Notes: generated by a model not told the origin, from the sequence alone. A DNA stretch of 15,074 bases from an uncultured Bdellovibrio sp. (GCA_946480995.1 CAMLMF010000016.1:1-15074); one strand, 5' to 3'. Shown: positions 1-8,433, numbered from the stretch's first letter. Numbers and translations are program-made.

Positions 1-2212
1 CGTAACGGTTTGTGCCAGTTCCTGCAATAGCGCTTGCGCCACACCATCCTGAAGCGACAGTTCCGTTGCTGGTGCATCCTGAACCCGCAGTCGTGATATG
101 GCCAATGACCGCTTCGACAACACCAGTGCCCGGATTGATGCGCGCTATTTTGCGTGTGTCTGTCACGAACAATTTTGTGTCAGCTTTGTCATAGAATATT
201 CCCCGCGGTCCATCGAAGCTGCCCAAAACCCCAGTTCCCGTAGCTGTACCGCTAATGCACCATCCAGGAGTTGGATCGGGTGAGTTTGTCGAGGTACAGC
301 CAGGATCGCCATCGGTTGGAGTGGTACTTACTTGTCCCATCCAGCCAATGTAAACTGCGTCGGAAATTCTAACTTTATCCAGACGATTGTTATTTAGGTT
401 TGAAATATAAATATGTGTGCCATCTGAAGCGATGCCACGTGGACTGTTGTAACCATGTACGCCGGATCCTGTGACAGTTCGACCTCCACCAGTACACCAA
501 TCCGGTGTCATACCCGTTGTAATACCTTGGCAAGCTTCGGGTGCCGTCGGAGGATAACCTAGGAAGGCTCCAGAACTGACCGAACCGTCCAGCTGACCAA
601 TGTATCCGATCAAAGCTCCATTTAAAGTTGCGTGTCTTTTAATACGGTGCCAGCCGGCATCAGTGACAAATAGGTTAGAGTCATCCAAGGCGATGCCGTT
701 CCATAGTGTGGCTGCATTTCCGAAAGAATAGTTATCGAACCCAACACGAGATGTGCCTAGAGTTAAATTGCGACTCCATGTTGAAGCGAGAGACTGCTGA
801 GCGCCGATCCAGCTTTCAAATGCACCCGTGCTGCGATTAAATTTTTGCACGCGATAATTTCCACGATCGACGGCGTAAACGCTGCCAGAAGAAACGGCGA
901 CACCTAGAGAACTATAAAAGGCACTGTTAGCAGGTCCGCGCATATTTCCGGAACCACCTCGGCACCAACCAGGAGTCACGCTTGATGAAGGCGTTGAGCT
1001 ACAGCCAGCAGCGCCTCCGGAAGGAGAGCCATTGACTCTGCCAATCCACTCAAAGTTTTGTCCATCAGCTGCATCTATTCTTACCACGCGACTGTAGGAA
1101 CCATCTGCGATATATAATTTTCCGTCGGCGTAATCCAATCCATAAGGAGCCCCAAAGCCTGTTGAGCTTGAAGACTCGTAAGAGCCGCCACCAGTAATCC
1201 ACGTCGCGGGATAAATATTTCCGCCGGTTGTGGTGTAGGCTGGACTGGTTGGATAGACTCCCGCGGATCCGGTGGCTTGATGTAAACGACCGATCCAGCC
1301 AGCGAAAGTATTCGTTGATAAGTCAATCCGAGAAATTCGATAGTTGCTGCTGTCACCAATATACAAATAGCTGCCGTCCGTTGTGATGGGGCGAGGATTA
1401 TTGAAGCCTTCAACCGGTGTTGGGTCTGGCGTTGGCGAAGCATTATTCAAACTGCGACGAGCAGAAGCTTGCGGCGTGCCGCCTGTGCACCACATCGGTG
1501 TGGTTCCTCCTGGCCCTGCAGAAGCGCAAGCCGCAGGTGCGATACCTGCAACGGAGTTGATGCGACCCATCCAGCCTTCATAAGCTCCGCTGGTGGACCA
1601 TTTTTGCAAACGGTGATTTGATGTGTCCGTAATATAAAGTTTGTTGTTGTATGCAAGTACGTCACTTGGTGTATTGAATGATCCGTCACCTGTACTTGTT
1701 CCTACTGTTCCGCCATAACACCAGGTTGGTGTAGGAGCTCCAACGCCCGCGCTTACGCAAGAAGCCGGAGTCATTCCCGTAACAGTTGCGATGCGACCAA
1801 TCCAACCTTGGAAGGCGCCTGTGCTAATAAGAAATCTTAAAATTCTGTGTCCGGAAGCTACGTACAGATAAGTTCCGTCAGAGCCCATTCCGCGCGGGGC
1901 CGTTAAAATGCTTGGTGTTGTGGCATTTTGTGATCTGCCTCCCGTGCACCAGCCCGGAGTGATGTCGCCGACGGCAGCACTTGCGCAGCCTGCGGACAGA
2001 CCTTCTTTTTCTCCGATATGGCCAATCCAACCTTCATAGGTGTTCGTGGTGATATTATATTTTAAGATGCGATTGCCTGTATAATCGCTGACGAACATAT
2101 AATTGCCGTCGATATGATTATCGAATGGCTCCATGGAACCCGCAGAACCATCCGAGCCAACCACCGCTGATCCTGATCCAGTCATGGTTGGATTTGCTGC
2201 AGAACCAATCCA
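1..2212 (-). repeat. About ten NHL/beta-propeller-like protein units with a conserved Cys pair
   Basis: From residue 1163 of the giant lipoprotein the sequence cycles through units of about 70-90 residues. Each has a GWIGxI entry, a variable loop with C...TPxWCxGG, a PRGI/P...DG turn, then LYIxDxxNxRIxxF and STGAFxG. The LY(I/V)xDxxNxR(I/L) strand is the hallmark of NHL and related propeller blades. I count about nine full units plus one cut by the left edge. Most carry two Cys residues 10-16 apart, while three units lack both. A propeller fold is inferred from the motif; the blade number is uncertain because the array may continue beyond the window. Confidence 0.75.
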
Positions 2213-5200
2213 TGACAAGACCGGATTGACGCTAAAGCCGATGGTCAAGTCAACGATTGAACCTGGAGCATTGACGATCAGATTCGAAGTAATAGGTTTA
2301 AAAGTTTTAAAGAAGAAACTTTTCGATGAAGTTCCCACAGGAAATGTGATGTCGGTCACATTATTATTGCAGTTGCTATCATCAAAGATCAGATAATTAA
2401 ATGTATTCGCTGTTTGTGACTGAAATTGCATTGTCAGTTCGCTTAAAGACGAAGTTGTGTTGTTTGCTGAATCTTTGAGCGTCAAGTTAAACGGCCCGTG
2501 GCAGTCAATGGCGTTCAGGCCCGTGGTCGTTCCACTTAAAGTCAGGTGATCAGGTGGTCCGGCAATGACCGTAACACTAAGACCAAGAGCGTTGACTGTG
2601 ATTCCATTCACGACAGGTGTGATAGTTTGTGCGGCTCCCTGTGTTGTTGCCGAATATGTCGCTGTATAATTTCCGTTGGCCGAAAAAGTTGCTGGGCTTG
2701 AAATATTTCCGTTACTGGTGCCGGCTGTTTTATTGAAAGTGACGGTGCCGTTGTTGATTGGGTTGTCATTGGCATCGCGGAAATTCATGCTTAAATTTGC
2801 CGTTGTACCAGATTGTACAGTCGTTGATGAAATTGAAAATGATGAATTGGAAGCGGACACAGTTCCCGCAGTTACTTGGACTGAAGCAGTCAGTCCTGCA
2901 ATTGGACTGCCATCAGCGAGGACGCGAACTGTTTGCGCACTTCCCGCGACGATGGCGTTATAATCCACACGGTGTTGACCATTGCCAAGATGAGACAAGT
3001 TTGTCAACGTTCCACTGGATGATCCCAAGATCGTATCGAAGACAATAGCGTACTCATTGTTGATCAAGTTATTGTAGGCGTCGCGGACGGTGGCAGCAAT
3101 AACAGCTGTTCCGCCGGAAGCAATAGGTGAACTCGTCACTGTCAAAGTTGAATTGGCCGCGACAGGGGCGCCAACCAAAACTTGCACAGATCTTGTGGGA
3201 CCGATGGCACCCGCATTTGCCGTAGCTTGGAACACCAAAGGTGTACCGACAACAGTGCCATTAAAGGTCGCCGTGTAGACACCGCCTCCTGCATTTGTCA
3301 CCGCAGATGGGGTGCCACTTGAGGTTCCGCCCAAAGTCTGAACTCCTACGACAACTCCAGAGCTGATCGGATTTGAGTAAGCATCTCGCAAAGTAATAGT
3401 CAGAGTTGAGTTGTTACCGGCGATAATTTGGTCAGAGCTGACAGTAAACGTTGTTAAGCTATTGCTTGGAGCTCCAGGAAGCACAGTGATTGTTGTTGTT
3501 GGTCCCAAAGGTGAAGCATTAATTGACACAGAGATCGTTTGCGCAGATCCCGCATTTTCTCCTGAATAAGTAGTGGTGTAAACGCCGTTGCCTGCATTAA
3601 CCACTGTGCCCAAAGTTCCTGAAGAAGTTCCGCCGGACTTAGTAAAACTGACGGTGTAACCACTGGAAATCAAGTTGCTGTTGTCATCGCGTAATGTCGC
3701 AGTGATTGTGCTTGAGGATCCCGCACTGATGGTTGCCTGTGAAACAGAGATCGTTGAAAGTGTTGGACTTGGCGAACCTGGATTCACGGAAATATTTTGT
3801 GTCAAGCCAAGGGCTGTTCCATTGATATTTACACCAATAGTTTTAGCGCTGCCTGCGCTCACTCCGTTAAAGCGGAAGCTATAAGCTCCATTGCCTTGGT
3901 TTGTCACGGCAGTGAATGTTCCCGTCGAGGTTCCCCCGGTCATTGTTGGTGTAACTGTGAAGCCTGTTTCTACAGGGTTATTATTAAGGTCCTTTAATGT
4001 CGCTACTAAGGTAACGAACTGGCCCGATGTCACAGTATTGCTTGTGATCGTTAATGTACTGTTAGCGATAGATGGTGCGTTGGCGTTTACCGCGATACTG
4101 ACTGTCGGCGATAAAGTAACACCATCGACGACCACAGATATTGTCTGCGCCAGACCCGCATTAACGCCTGTGTATGTAGTACTGTAAACTCCACCACCAT
4201 CATTGGAAACAGGTGATAGCGTGCCAGAGGCTGTGCCCCCGGATTTTCCAAAGTTAACAAATACTCCTGAAGGAATAGAGTTCCCGTTCACGTCACGCAG
4301 ATGGGCTGAAACTGTCGCAAACGTTCCTGACAATATGGACGTCGCTGAAGTTGCCAACGTGGATGTCGCTGACGAGGCAGGCCCCGGAATAACGGTGATA
4401 TTTGTCGACATAGAAAGAAGAGTGCCATTCACCTCGACTTGCAAAGCTTGGGCAGTTCCTGCGACAATTCCAGAATACACAGCCGTATAAACGCCGTTGC
4501 CCGCATTGGTTGTTGCACCAAGAGTTCCCGTTGAAGTTCCGCCGGATTTTTTAAAGACCACTGTTGCTGCGGGCAAAGGATTGCCATAGGCATCTTTGAT
4601 TTGTGCGGTCACTAAAACAGACTGAGCTGAGACCACATTGTTCGACGCTACAGAGATCGACGAATTTGTGACAGCAGGAGTCCCCGCAACCACGGTCAGA
4701 TTGACTTTACTCATTAAGAAATAGCTGATGTTGATACTTGCTTCGATTTCAACAGGAGTTCCAACCAACGTCGGCGTATAGGTGGCTGAGTACGTTCCGT
4801 TGTTGTTGTCAGTGACAGAGCTGAAAGAGCCAATCGACGTTCCTGATGTGACAGATAAAGAAACAGGTAAGCCACCAATCGTTTGTGGACTTCCATCTGC
4901 ATTAAAGGCTTGCACTGTGATAGGAACAGCAACTCCCGCTGCGGCTGGTGTAGTCGGGGCGCTCATGCTTAAACGCACTAATTCCGTCGTCGTGACGGAT
5001 CGAGAAGTGACATTGCTGTCTAAGAAACCCAAAATATCTAATGCGTGAGCGCGGAATGTATAGCCAGTATTCGGAGAAAGACCTGTTAACGTAGTACCAG
5101 TGGCATTCGGATCCGCGACAGTTTTGAAAAGCTCGTACTGACCGGTCACAGAATTCAATTTTAAAATTTGATAAGCGGTGGCTTCCGGATTTGGTGTCCA

Positions 5201-5698
5201 TGTCATTGTGACAGTTGTTCCAGAAATCGATGTGTACTGACTGATGCCGTTAAATTTTAGACGAACGCCAACAACAAAAACTTCGTCATAGGAACCATCT
5301 TTGCTTTTGCCGGTGATGCGAAATTCGTAATTTCCCAAGGTACCACTGCCCGGCGTCCATAAAAACTCACCTTTACGTGCATCAAAAGACACTGTTGAGT
5401 TTGGCAATTCAGAGCATGGTGAGGTGTCTTGCACTTCGCCATCGGCAGTGCGGTCGTAAAAACATGTGTAATTCATATCTTCATCAGTGCCGGGACTTCC
5501 AGACATGATGTTGTTTACGTCGACAAGAAGCTGATCCCCTTGCGCAATCGTGCGGTCCTGCACAGAAGTCAGAATAGGTGTGATTCCAGAGCCACCAAAG
5601 ATTCGATCAATGAGTTTTGACCCACCACTGCCACCAGAGCATGCTGTTATTAAAGAAGTAGTAAAGAATAATAAAATGAAATTCATCTTTTCTCTCAT
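1..5698 (-). CDS. Giant surface lipoprotein with FN3-like, Big_1-type Ig repeats and NHL-like propeller (C-terminus off window)
   Basis: The minus frame stays open from 5698 to base 1, about 1,899 codons, so the C-terminus lies outside the window. The start at 5698 gives an N-terminus MREKMNFILLFF with an Arg/Lys n-region, a hydrophobic core and lipobox I-T-A-C (Cys20); this predicts a signal-peptidase-II lipoprotein followed by a GGSGGS linker. An in-frame ATG at 5686 lacks the charged n-region but has a purine-rich GAGAGAAAAG stretch in front, so it cannot be excluded. Domains in order: Ig/cadherin-like region (about 30-150), FN3-like domain (about 150-240), eight Ig repeats of about 101 residues (241-1047), one divergent Ig-like domain (to about 1162), then NHL-like units from residue 1163 to the edge. 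Such mosaics are typical of adhesins or surface scaffolds. The role as an adhesin is inferred; the substrate is unknown. It is transcribed divergently from the helicase gene. Confidence 0.9.
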   Translation of the reverse strand, partial: MREKMNFILLFFTTSLITACSGGSGGSKLIDRIFGGSGITPILTSVQDRTIAQGDQLLVDVNNIMSGSPGTDEDMNYTCFYDRTADGEVQDTSPCSELPNSTVSFDARKGEFLWTPGSGTLGNYEFRITGKSKDGSYDEVFVVGVRLKFNGISQYTSISGTTVTMTWTPNPEATAYQILKLNSVTGQYELFKTVADPNATGTTLTGLSPNTGYTFRAHALDILGFLDSNVTSRSVTTTELVRLSMSAPTTPAAAGVAVPITVQAFNADGSPQTIGGLPVSLSVTSGTSIGSFSSVTDNNNGTYSATYTPTLVGTPVEIEASINISYFLMSKVNLTVVAGTPAVTNSSISVASNNVVSAQSVLVTAQIKDAYGNPLPAATVVFKKSGGTSTGTLGATTNAGNGVYTAVYSGIVAGTAQALQVEVNGTLLSMSTNITVIPGPASSATSTLATSATSILSGTFATVSAHLRDVNGNSIPSGVFVNFGKSGGTASGTLSPVSNDGGGVYSTTYTGVNAGLAQTISVVVDGVTLSPTVSIAVNANAPSIANSTLTITSNTVTSGQFVTLVATLKDLNNNPVETGFTVTPTMTGGTSTGTFTAVTNQGNGAYSFRFNGVSAGSAKTIGVNINGTALGLTQNISVNPGSPSPTLSTISVSQATISAGSSSTITATLRDDNSNLISSGYTVSFTKSGGTSSGTLGTVVNAGNGVYTTTYSGENAGSAQTISVSINASPLGPTTTITVLPGAPSNSLTTFTVSSDQIIAGNNSTLTITLRDAYSNPISSGVVVGVQTLGGTSSGTPSAVTNAGGGVYTATFNGTVVGTPLVFQATANAGAIGPTRSVQVLVGAPVAANSTLTVTSSPIASGGTAVIAATVRDAYNNLINNEYAIVFDTILGSSSGTLTNLSHLGNGQHRVDYNAIVAGSAQTVRVLADGSPIAGLTASVQVTAGTVSASNSSFSISSTTVQSGTTANLSMNFRDANDNPINNGTVTFNKTAGTSNGNISSPATFSANGNYTATYSATTQGAAQTITPVVNGITVNALGLSVTVIAGPPDHLTLSGTTTGLNAIDCHGPFNLTLKDSANNTTSSLSELTMQFQSQTANTFNYLIFDDSNCNNNVTDITFPVGTSSKSFFFKTFKPITSNLIVNAPGSIVDLTIGFSVNPVLSWIGSAANPTMTGSGSAVVGSDGSAGSMEPFDNHIDGNYMFVSDYTGNRILKYNITTNTYEGWIGHIGEKEGLSAGCASAAVGDITPGWCTGGRSQNATTPSILTAPRGMGSDGTYLYVASGHRILRFLISTGAFQGWIGRIATVTGMTPASCVSAGVGAPTPTWCYGGTVGTSTGDGSFNTPSDVLAYNNKLYITDTSNHRLQKWSTSGAYEGWMGRINSVAGIAPAACASAGPGGTTPMWCTGGTPQASARRSLNNASPTPDPTPVEGFNNPRPITTDGSYLYIGDSSNYRISRIDLSTNTFAGWIGRLHQATGSAGVYPTSPAYTTTGGNIYPATWITGGGSYESSSSTGFGAPYGLDYADGKLYIADGSYSRVVRIDAADGQNFEWIGRVNGSPSGGAAGCSSTPSSSVTPGWCRGGSGNMRGPANSAFYSSLGVAVSSGSVYAVDRGNYRVQKFNRSTGAFESWIGAQQSLASTWSRNLTLGTSRVGFDNYSFGNAATLWNGIALDDSNLFVTDAGWHRIKRHATLNGALIGYIGQLDGSVSSGAFLGYPPTAPEACQGITTGMTPDWCTGGGRTVTGSGVHGYNSPRGIASDGTHIYISNLNNNRLDKVRISDAVYIGWMGQVSTTPTDGDPGCTSTNSPDPTPGWCISGTATGTGVLGSFDGPRGIFYDKADTKLFVTDTRKIARINPGTGVVEAVIGHITTAGSGCTSNGTVASGWCGASAIAGTGTNRY
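2558..4978 (-). repeat. Eight tandem Big_1-type Ig-like protein repeats, about 303 bases each
   Basis: The 2,421 bases encode 807 residues that divide into eight units of about 101 residues. Each unit follows the pattern STLTV, ISSG, ATLRDAxxNPI, GGTSSGTL, TNAGNGVYTATYSG, AGTAQTI, then a closing VxPG/VxAG that abuts the next unit. This is the layout of bacterial Ig-like Big_1 (invasin/intimin-like) domains. The first and last units are the most diverged, and the middle five are closest to one another. The repeats are clear in protein and much weaker in DNA, so this is an old array rather than a recent expansion. Confidence 0.85.
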
Positions 5699-6017
5699 GA
5701 TACGTCACTAATCGTTAAGATTTCTTGATTACAAGAGTCGAGTCGAGGCAAGTTTATTAAAATACCGACGAGGGTTTAGCTCGTCGTCCCCCGATGGGTG
5801 GAGAGAATTTCACCTTTGGCTGGCCTTTCTGCGGGCTGCACAGGCCTGCCTAACCGGTAAAGTTTTCATATTTCATTCGAGAAAAGGGGCAAAAACACAC
5901 AAAAAATGCAGCAAAAAATTGCCTTGCTCAGAATGCTTAGAAGTTCCTACTGCACCTTGCGTATTTGTGTTAAATCCGTGTGTCTAATTCCTGCTATTTT
6001 CTCCGGTGAGGTTGTCC
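5699..6017. other. Divergent intergenic region (giant lipoprotein / helicase)
   Basis: The 319 bases hold no credible gene. From left to right: a short A/T-rich leader of the lipoprotein gene (5699-5765) with a small tandem GAGTC repeat near 5736-5745; the compact inverted-repeat cluster at 5766-5855; an A-rich stretch with a run of CA/A blocks (5882-5925); and the helicase leader, whose ribosome binding site GGTGAGG is at 5005 bases past window position 1,000, that is 6005-6011. A weak extended -10-like TGCTATTTT sits at 5992-6000, too close to the ribosome binding site to be convincing. No promoter with both boxes was found for either gene. Confidence 0.6.
5766..5855. promoter_or_regulatory. 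Candidate structured RNA leader/riboswitch-like element, family not recognised
   Basis: Three inverted repeats are packed into 90 bases. First, CGACGAG (5766-5772) pairs with CTCGTCG (5780-5786) around a 7-base loop. Second, GGTG (5797-5800) pairs with CACC (5811-5814), extendable with G-U pairs only if the plus strand is transcribed. Third, GGCTGGCCT (5818-5826) pairs with AGGCCTGCC (5842-5850) with one T-T mismatch. In addition the 7-base loop of the first hairpin (5773-5779) is complementary, with one bulge, to 5850-5855, which would give a closing stem or a pseudoknot. On the minus strand the first hairpin is followed by TATTTTAATAAA and would resemble a terminator or attenuator about 60 bases before the lipoprotein start. 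On the plus strand the element lies about 160 bases before the helicase. I compared it by eye with c-di-GMP-I, TPP, cobalamin, glycine and fluoride motifs and found no match. Confidence 0.4.
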
Positions 6018-7256
6018 TTGAAATTCGAAAAGTTCCATTTATCAGAAGACCTATTGCGCAACCTCAACGATAACGGCTTTTTCCGCACGACAGATATTCA
6101 ATTTAAAGCGATTCCTTCGATCATGAAGGGCGAAGACGTTTTGGCGATTGCACAAACTGGAACAGGAAAAACCGCAGCTTTTGCAATTCCCATCATTAAC
6201 GGCATCCACAGCAACAAAAGCAGCAAGCGTGCCATCGGCATCAAGTGTCTTGTGATGGTGCCAACGCGCGAGTTGGCGCAGCAAATCGGTGAGGTCTTTA
6301 ATCGCTTAGCAAAACACACTAAAGCAAAACCATTCGCTTTATTTGGTGGCGTCGAACAAGATGCGCAGATCAAAAAGTTGCAGGACGGTATTGATATTCT
6401 AATTGCGACGCCGGGACGCATGTTTGATTTAATCAGCCAAGGATTTGTCGACATCAGTCACATTGAAACTTTGGTCTTAGATGAGGCCGATCACATGCTG
6501 GATCTGGGTTTCATCGAAGATATTGAATCCGTGAAAAGAAAACTGGCCCGTCGTCATCAAACATTGTTTTTTTCAGCAACGATCAGTCCGGAAATCAAAA
6601 AGCTCGCGTTTTCGCAAGTACGCAGCAATGCCATTCGTATTCAGATTTCTCCGGAAGACCCTGTTTCTAAAAATGTCTCGCACTTCGTAATGCATGTTGA
6701 AATGGACGATAAGCGTTTCTTCTTGGGTGAATACCTTAAGCAAAACGATGGCGGTAAATTTATTATCTTCGTAAGAACTCGCGTGCGAGCAGAACGTGTG
6801 GCTAAGGCGATGGAGCGCGTTGAAATTCAGACAAAAACCATTCATGGTGAAAAAGATCAAACCGATCGAGCTGAAGTCATGAAGGCCTTTCGCAGTGGCG
6901 ATTGCAAAGTTTTAATCGCGACCGATGTTAGTGCTCGTGGAATTGACATCCCTGATGTGACCCACGTCATTAATTATGACCTGCCCGAAAAACCAGAAAA
7001 CTATGTTCATCGGATCGGGCGCACGGGACGTGGATTTAACAAAGGCATTGCGGTGTCATTCTGTGCTCCAGAAGAAAAGCCATTGCTGGATCAAATTCAG
7101 GCTTTGATAGGCAAGCCTATCGAAGTTATCAAAGTCAGCAAAACCGATTACAAAGCTATTGTTGAAGCACCCCTTGATACAAACATGAGCATTCAACAGA
7201 TGATTGAGCATGAAGAAAGCTTGATTAAAGCCGCTAAACGCAAAAAAAGAAAATAG
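6018..7256 (+). CDS. rhlE: DEAD-box RNA helicase, RhlE type
   Basis: ATP-dependent RNA helicase that unwinds short RNA duplexes in the cytoplasm; family roles are ribosome assembly and RNA turnover. All core motifs are present in 412 residues: Q motif ending TTDIQ, motif I AQTGTGKT, Ia PTRELAQQ, GG, TPGR, motif II DEAD, motif III SAT, IV IIFVRT, V ATDVSARGIDIPD and VI HRIGRTGR. A short basic tail (AKRKKRK) replaces the long C-terminal extension of some RhlE proteins and may help RNA binding. I chose the TTG at 6018 because GGTGAGG (6005-6011) lies six bases before it and the product then begins MKFEKFHLS, as in homologues. GTG 6006 and TTG 6012 are in frame but have no properly spaced ribosome binding site. 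The gene is monocistronic by spacing. The RhlE versus other DEAD-box assignment is moderately sure. Confidence 0.93.
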   Translation: MKFEKFHLSEDLLRNLNDNGFFRTTDIQFKAIPSIMKGEDVLAIAQTGTGKTAAFAIPIINGIHSNKSSKRAIGIKCLVMVPTRELAQQIGEVFNRLAKHTKAKPFALFGGVEQDAQIKKLQDGIDILIATPGRMFDLISQGFVDISHIETLVLDEADHMLDLGFIEDIESVKRKLARRHQTLFFSATISPEIKKLAFSQVRSNAIRIQISPEDPVSKNVSHFVMHVEMDDKRFFLGEYLKQNDGGKFIIFVRTRVRAERVAKAMERVEIQTKTIHGEKDQTDRAEVMKAFRSGDCKVLIATDVSARGIDIPDVTHVINYDLPEKPENYVHRIGRTGRGFNKGIAVSFCAPEEKPLLDQIQALIGKPIEVIKVSKTDYKAIVEAPLDTNMSIQQMIEHEESLIKAAKRKKRK

Positions 7257-7307
7257 CTCAAATATTCGAAATCTTTAGGCAATAAATGAACTTGCTTTTC
7301 CATGACT

Positions 7308-7334
7308 TTAATGTAACTATTATGGATACATTAA
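7308..7334. promoter_or_regulatory. Inverted-repeat operator candidate over the ene-reductase promoter
   Basis: TTAATGTA (7308-7315) is repeated as its exact reverse complement TACATTAA (7327-7334) with an 11-base spacer. The spacer contains TATTAT (7318-7323), a five-of-six match to a -10 box. The site lies just upstream of the GCGAGGAG ribosome binding site of the ene-reductase gene, so a bound dimer would occlude RNA polymerase. The half-sites do not resemble the palindrome in front of the neighbouring GbsR-type gene, so the regulator cannot be assigned. Confidence 0.5.
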
Positions 7335-7359
7335 GAAATCACGCGAGGAGCGTTTGTCC

Positions 7360-8412
7360 ATGTCGAAACTTTTCGAACCCTTAAAACTTGGCTCTTTAAC
7401 TTTAAAAAATCGCATCATCATGGCGCCACTAACGCGCGCTCGCGCAGGATCCACGCGCGTACCTAATGATCTTATGGCTGAATACTATGAACAACGTGCT
7501 AGTGCTGGCTTAATTCTGACGGAAGCCACCGCAGTCACTCCGATGGGCGTCGGTTACGCCAGCACGCCGGGCATTTGGTCTGCGGCGCAAGTCGAAGGCT
7601 GGAAGAAAATCACGCACGCTGTGCACGCTAAAGGCGGAAAAATCTTTATGCAGCTGTGGCACGTTGGCAGAATTTCTCACCCAATGTTTTTAGATGGCCA
7701 ATTGCCAGTATCTGCGTCAGCAATCGCGCCGAAAGGTCGCGTTAGTTTGGTTCGTCCTGAAACTCCTTACGTCACGCCTCGCGCACTAGAAACAGAAGAG
7801 GTCAAAGAGGTCGTCGAAGCTTACAGAAAAGGCGCAGAAAACGCGAAACTTGCGGGCTTTGATGGGGTGGAAATCCATGCGGCGAACGGTTATCTTATCG
7901 ATCAGTTCTTGCAAGATAGCGTAAATAAAAGAACTGATATTTATGGTGGCTCTATCGAGAATCGTGCGCGTTTTCTATTAGAAGTAACTGACGCCGCGAT
8001 ATCCGTGTGGGGTGCGGATCGAGTGGGAGTGCACTTAGCACCTCGTATGGATTCACATGACGTCGGTGATTCGACACCTCGTGAAACCTTTGGTTATGTC
8101 GCGAAAGAATTGGGTAAAAGAAAAATTGCGTTTATCTTTGCGCGTGAATACCAAGGTGCAGACAGTATCGGTCCGATTTTGAAAAAAGACTTTGGGGGTG
8201 TTTTTATTGCCAACGAAAAATTCACAAAAGAAACGGCTGAAAAAGCTTTAGCAGACGGCAATGCGGATGCTGTGGCTTTTGGTTTGTCCTTTATTTCAAA
8301 TCCTGATTTGCCAGAAAGATTCGCGCAGTCAGCTCCTTTGAACGAAACTAATTTCACAACGATCTATGCTGAGGGTGCGACAGGGTACACAGATTACCCG
8401 GCAATGAAGTAA
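7360..8412 (+). CDS. nemA: Old Yellow Enzyme-family FMN-dependent ene-reductase (NemA-like)
   Basis: Flavoprotein that reduces activated C=C bonds (enones, N-ethylmaleimide-type electrophiles, sometimes nitro compounds) using NAD(P)H; cytoplasmic TIM barrel. The 350 residues match the family's usual length. Visible markers: LKLGSLTLKNRIIMAPLTR near the N-terminus with the flavin-site Thr, EYYEQRASAGLI, QLWHVGRISHP, the substrate-site pair in VEIHAANGYLIDQFLQD (His and Asn three residues apart, then catalytic Tyr), NKRTDIYGGSIENR, and C-terminal GYTDYPAMK. In the phosphate-binding stretch the sequence reads AFGLSFISNPDLP, where many members have FGR; this variation occurs in the family as I recall it. 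The ATG at 7360 is preferred because GAGGAG (7345-7350) lies nine bases upstream; an in-frame TTG at 7354 would be too close. It is followed by a GbsR-type regulator gene. Whether the enzyme is NemA proper or another alkene reductase is not decidable here. Confidence 0.92.
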   Translation: MSKLFEPLKLGSLTLKNRIIMAPLTRARAGSTRVPNDLMAEYYEQRASAGLILTEATAVTPMGVGYASTPGIWSAAQVEGWKKITHAVHAKGGKIFMQLWHVGRISHPMFLDGQLPVSASAIAPKGRVSLVRPETPYVTPRALETEEVKEVVEAYRKGAENAKLAGFDGVEIHAANGYLIDQFLQDSVNKRTDIYGGSIENRARFLLEVTDAAISVWGADRVGVHLAPRMDSHDVGDSTPRETFGYVAKELGKRKIAFIFAREYQGADSIGPILKKDFGGVFIANEKFTKETAEKALADGNADAVAFGLSFISNPDLPERFAQSAPLNETNFTTIYAEGATGYTDYPAMK

Positions 8413-8433
8413 ACGGACAAAGAGGCCTTTCTT

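Noticed and set aside
1081..1689. Two minus-strand open frames of 120 and 80 codons
   Set aside because: They are in other frames of the same strand as the lipoprotein and show no domain. The lipoprotein frame itself carries the repeated NHL-like motifs through this stretch.
2558..4978. Recent DNA-level tandem duplication or CRISPR-like array
   Set aside because: The periodicity is about 303 bases and visible mainly in protein. Copies are strongly diverged in DNA, and there are no short identical repeats with unique spacers.
12..5620. Many plus-strand open frames of 60-98 codons across the left third
   Set aside because: They lie opposite the continuous minus-strand lipoprotein frame, have repetitive composition that mirrors its Ig repeats, and lack ribosome binding sites or recognisable domains.
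5756..5880. c-di-GMP-I (GEMM) riboswitch upstream of the surface lipoprotein
   Set aside because: Tempting because such genes are often under c-di-GMP control, but the GGCAAACC and GACGCAAAGCC core stretches are absent on both strands. It is kept only as an unassigned structured element.
6006..6017. GTG at 6006 or TTG at 6012 as helicase start
   Set aside because: GTG 6006 lies within the ribosome binding site GGTGAGG, and TTG 6012 directly abuts it. TTG 6018 has the right spacing.
6051..6860. Minus-strand open frames inside the helicase gene
   Set aside because: They are shadows of a gene with all DEAD-box motifs intact on the plus strand.
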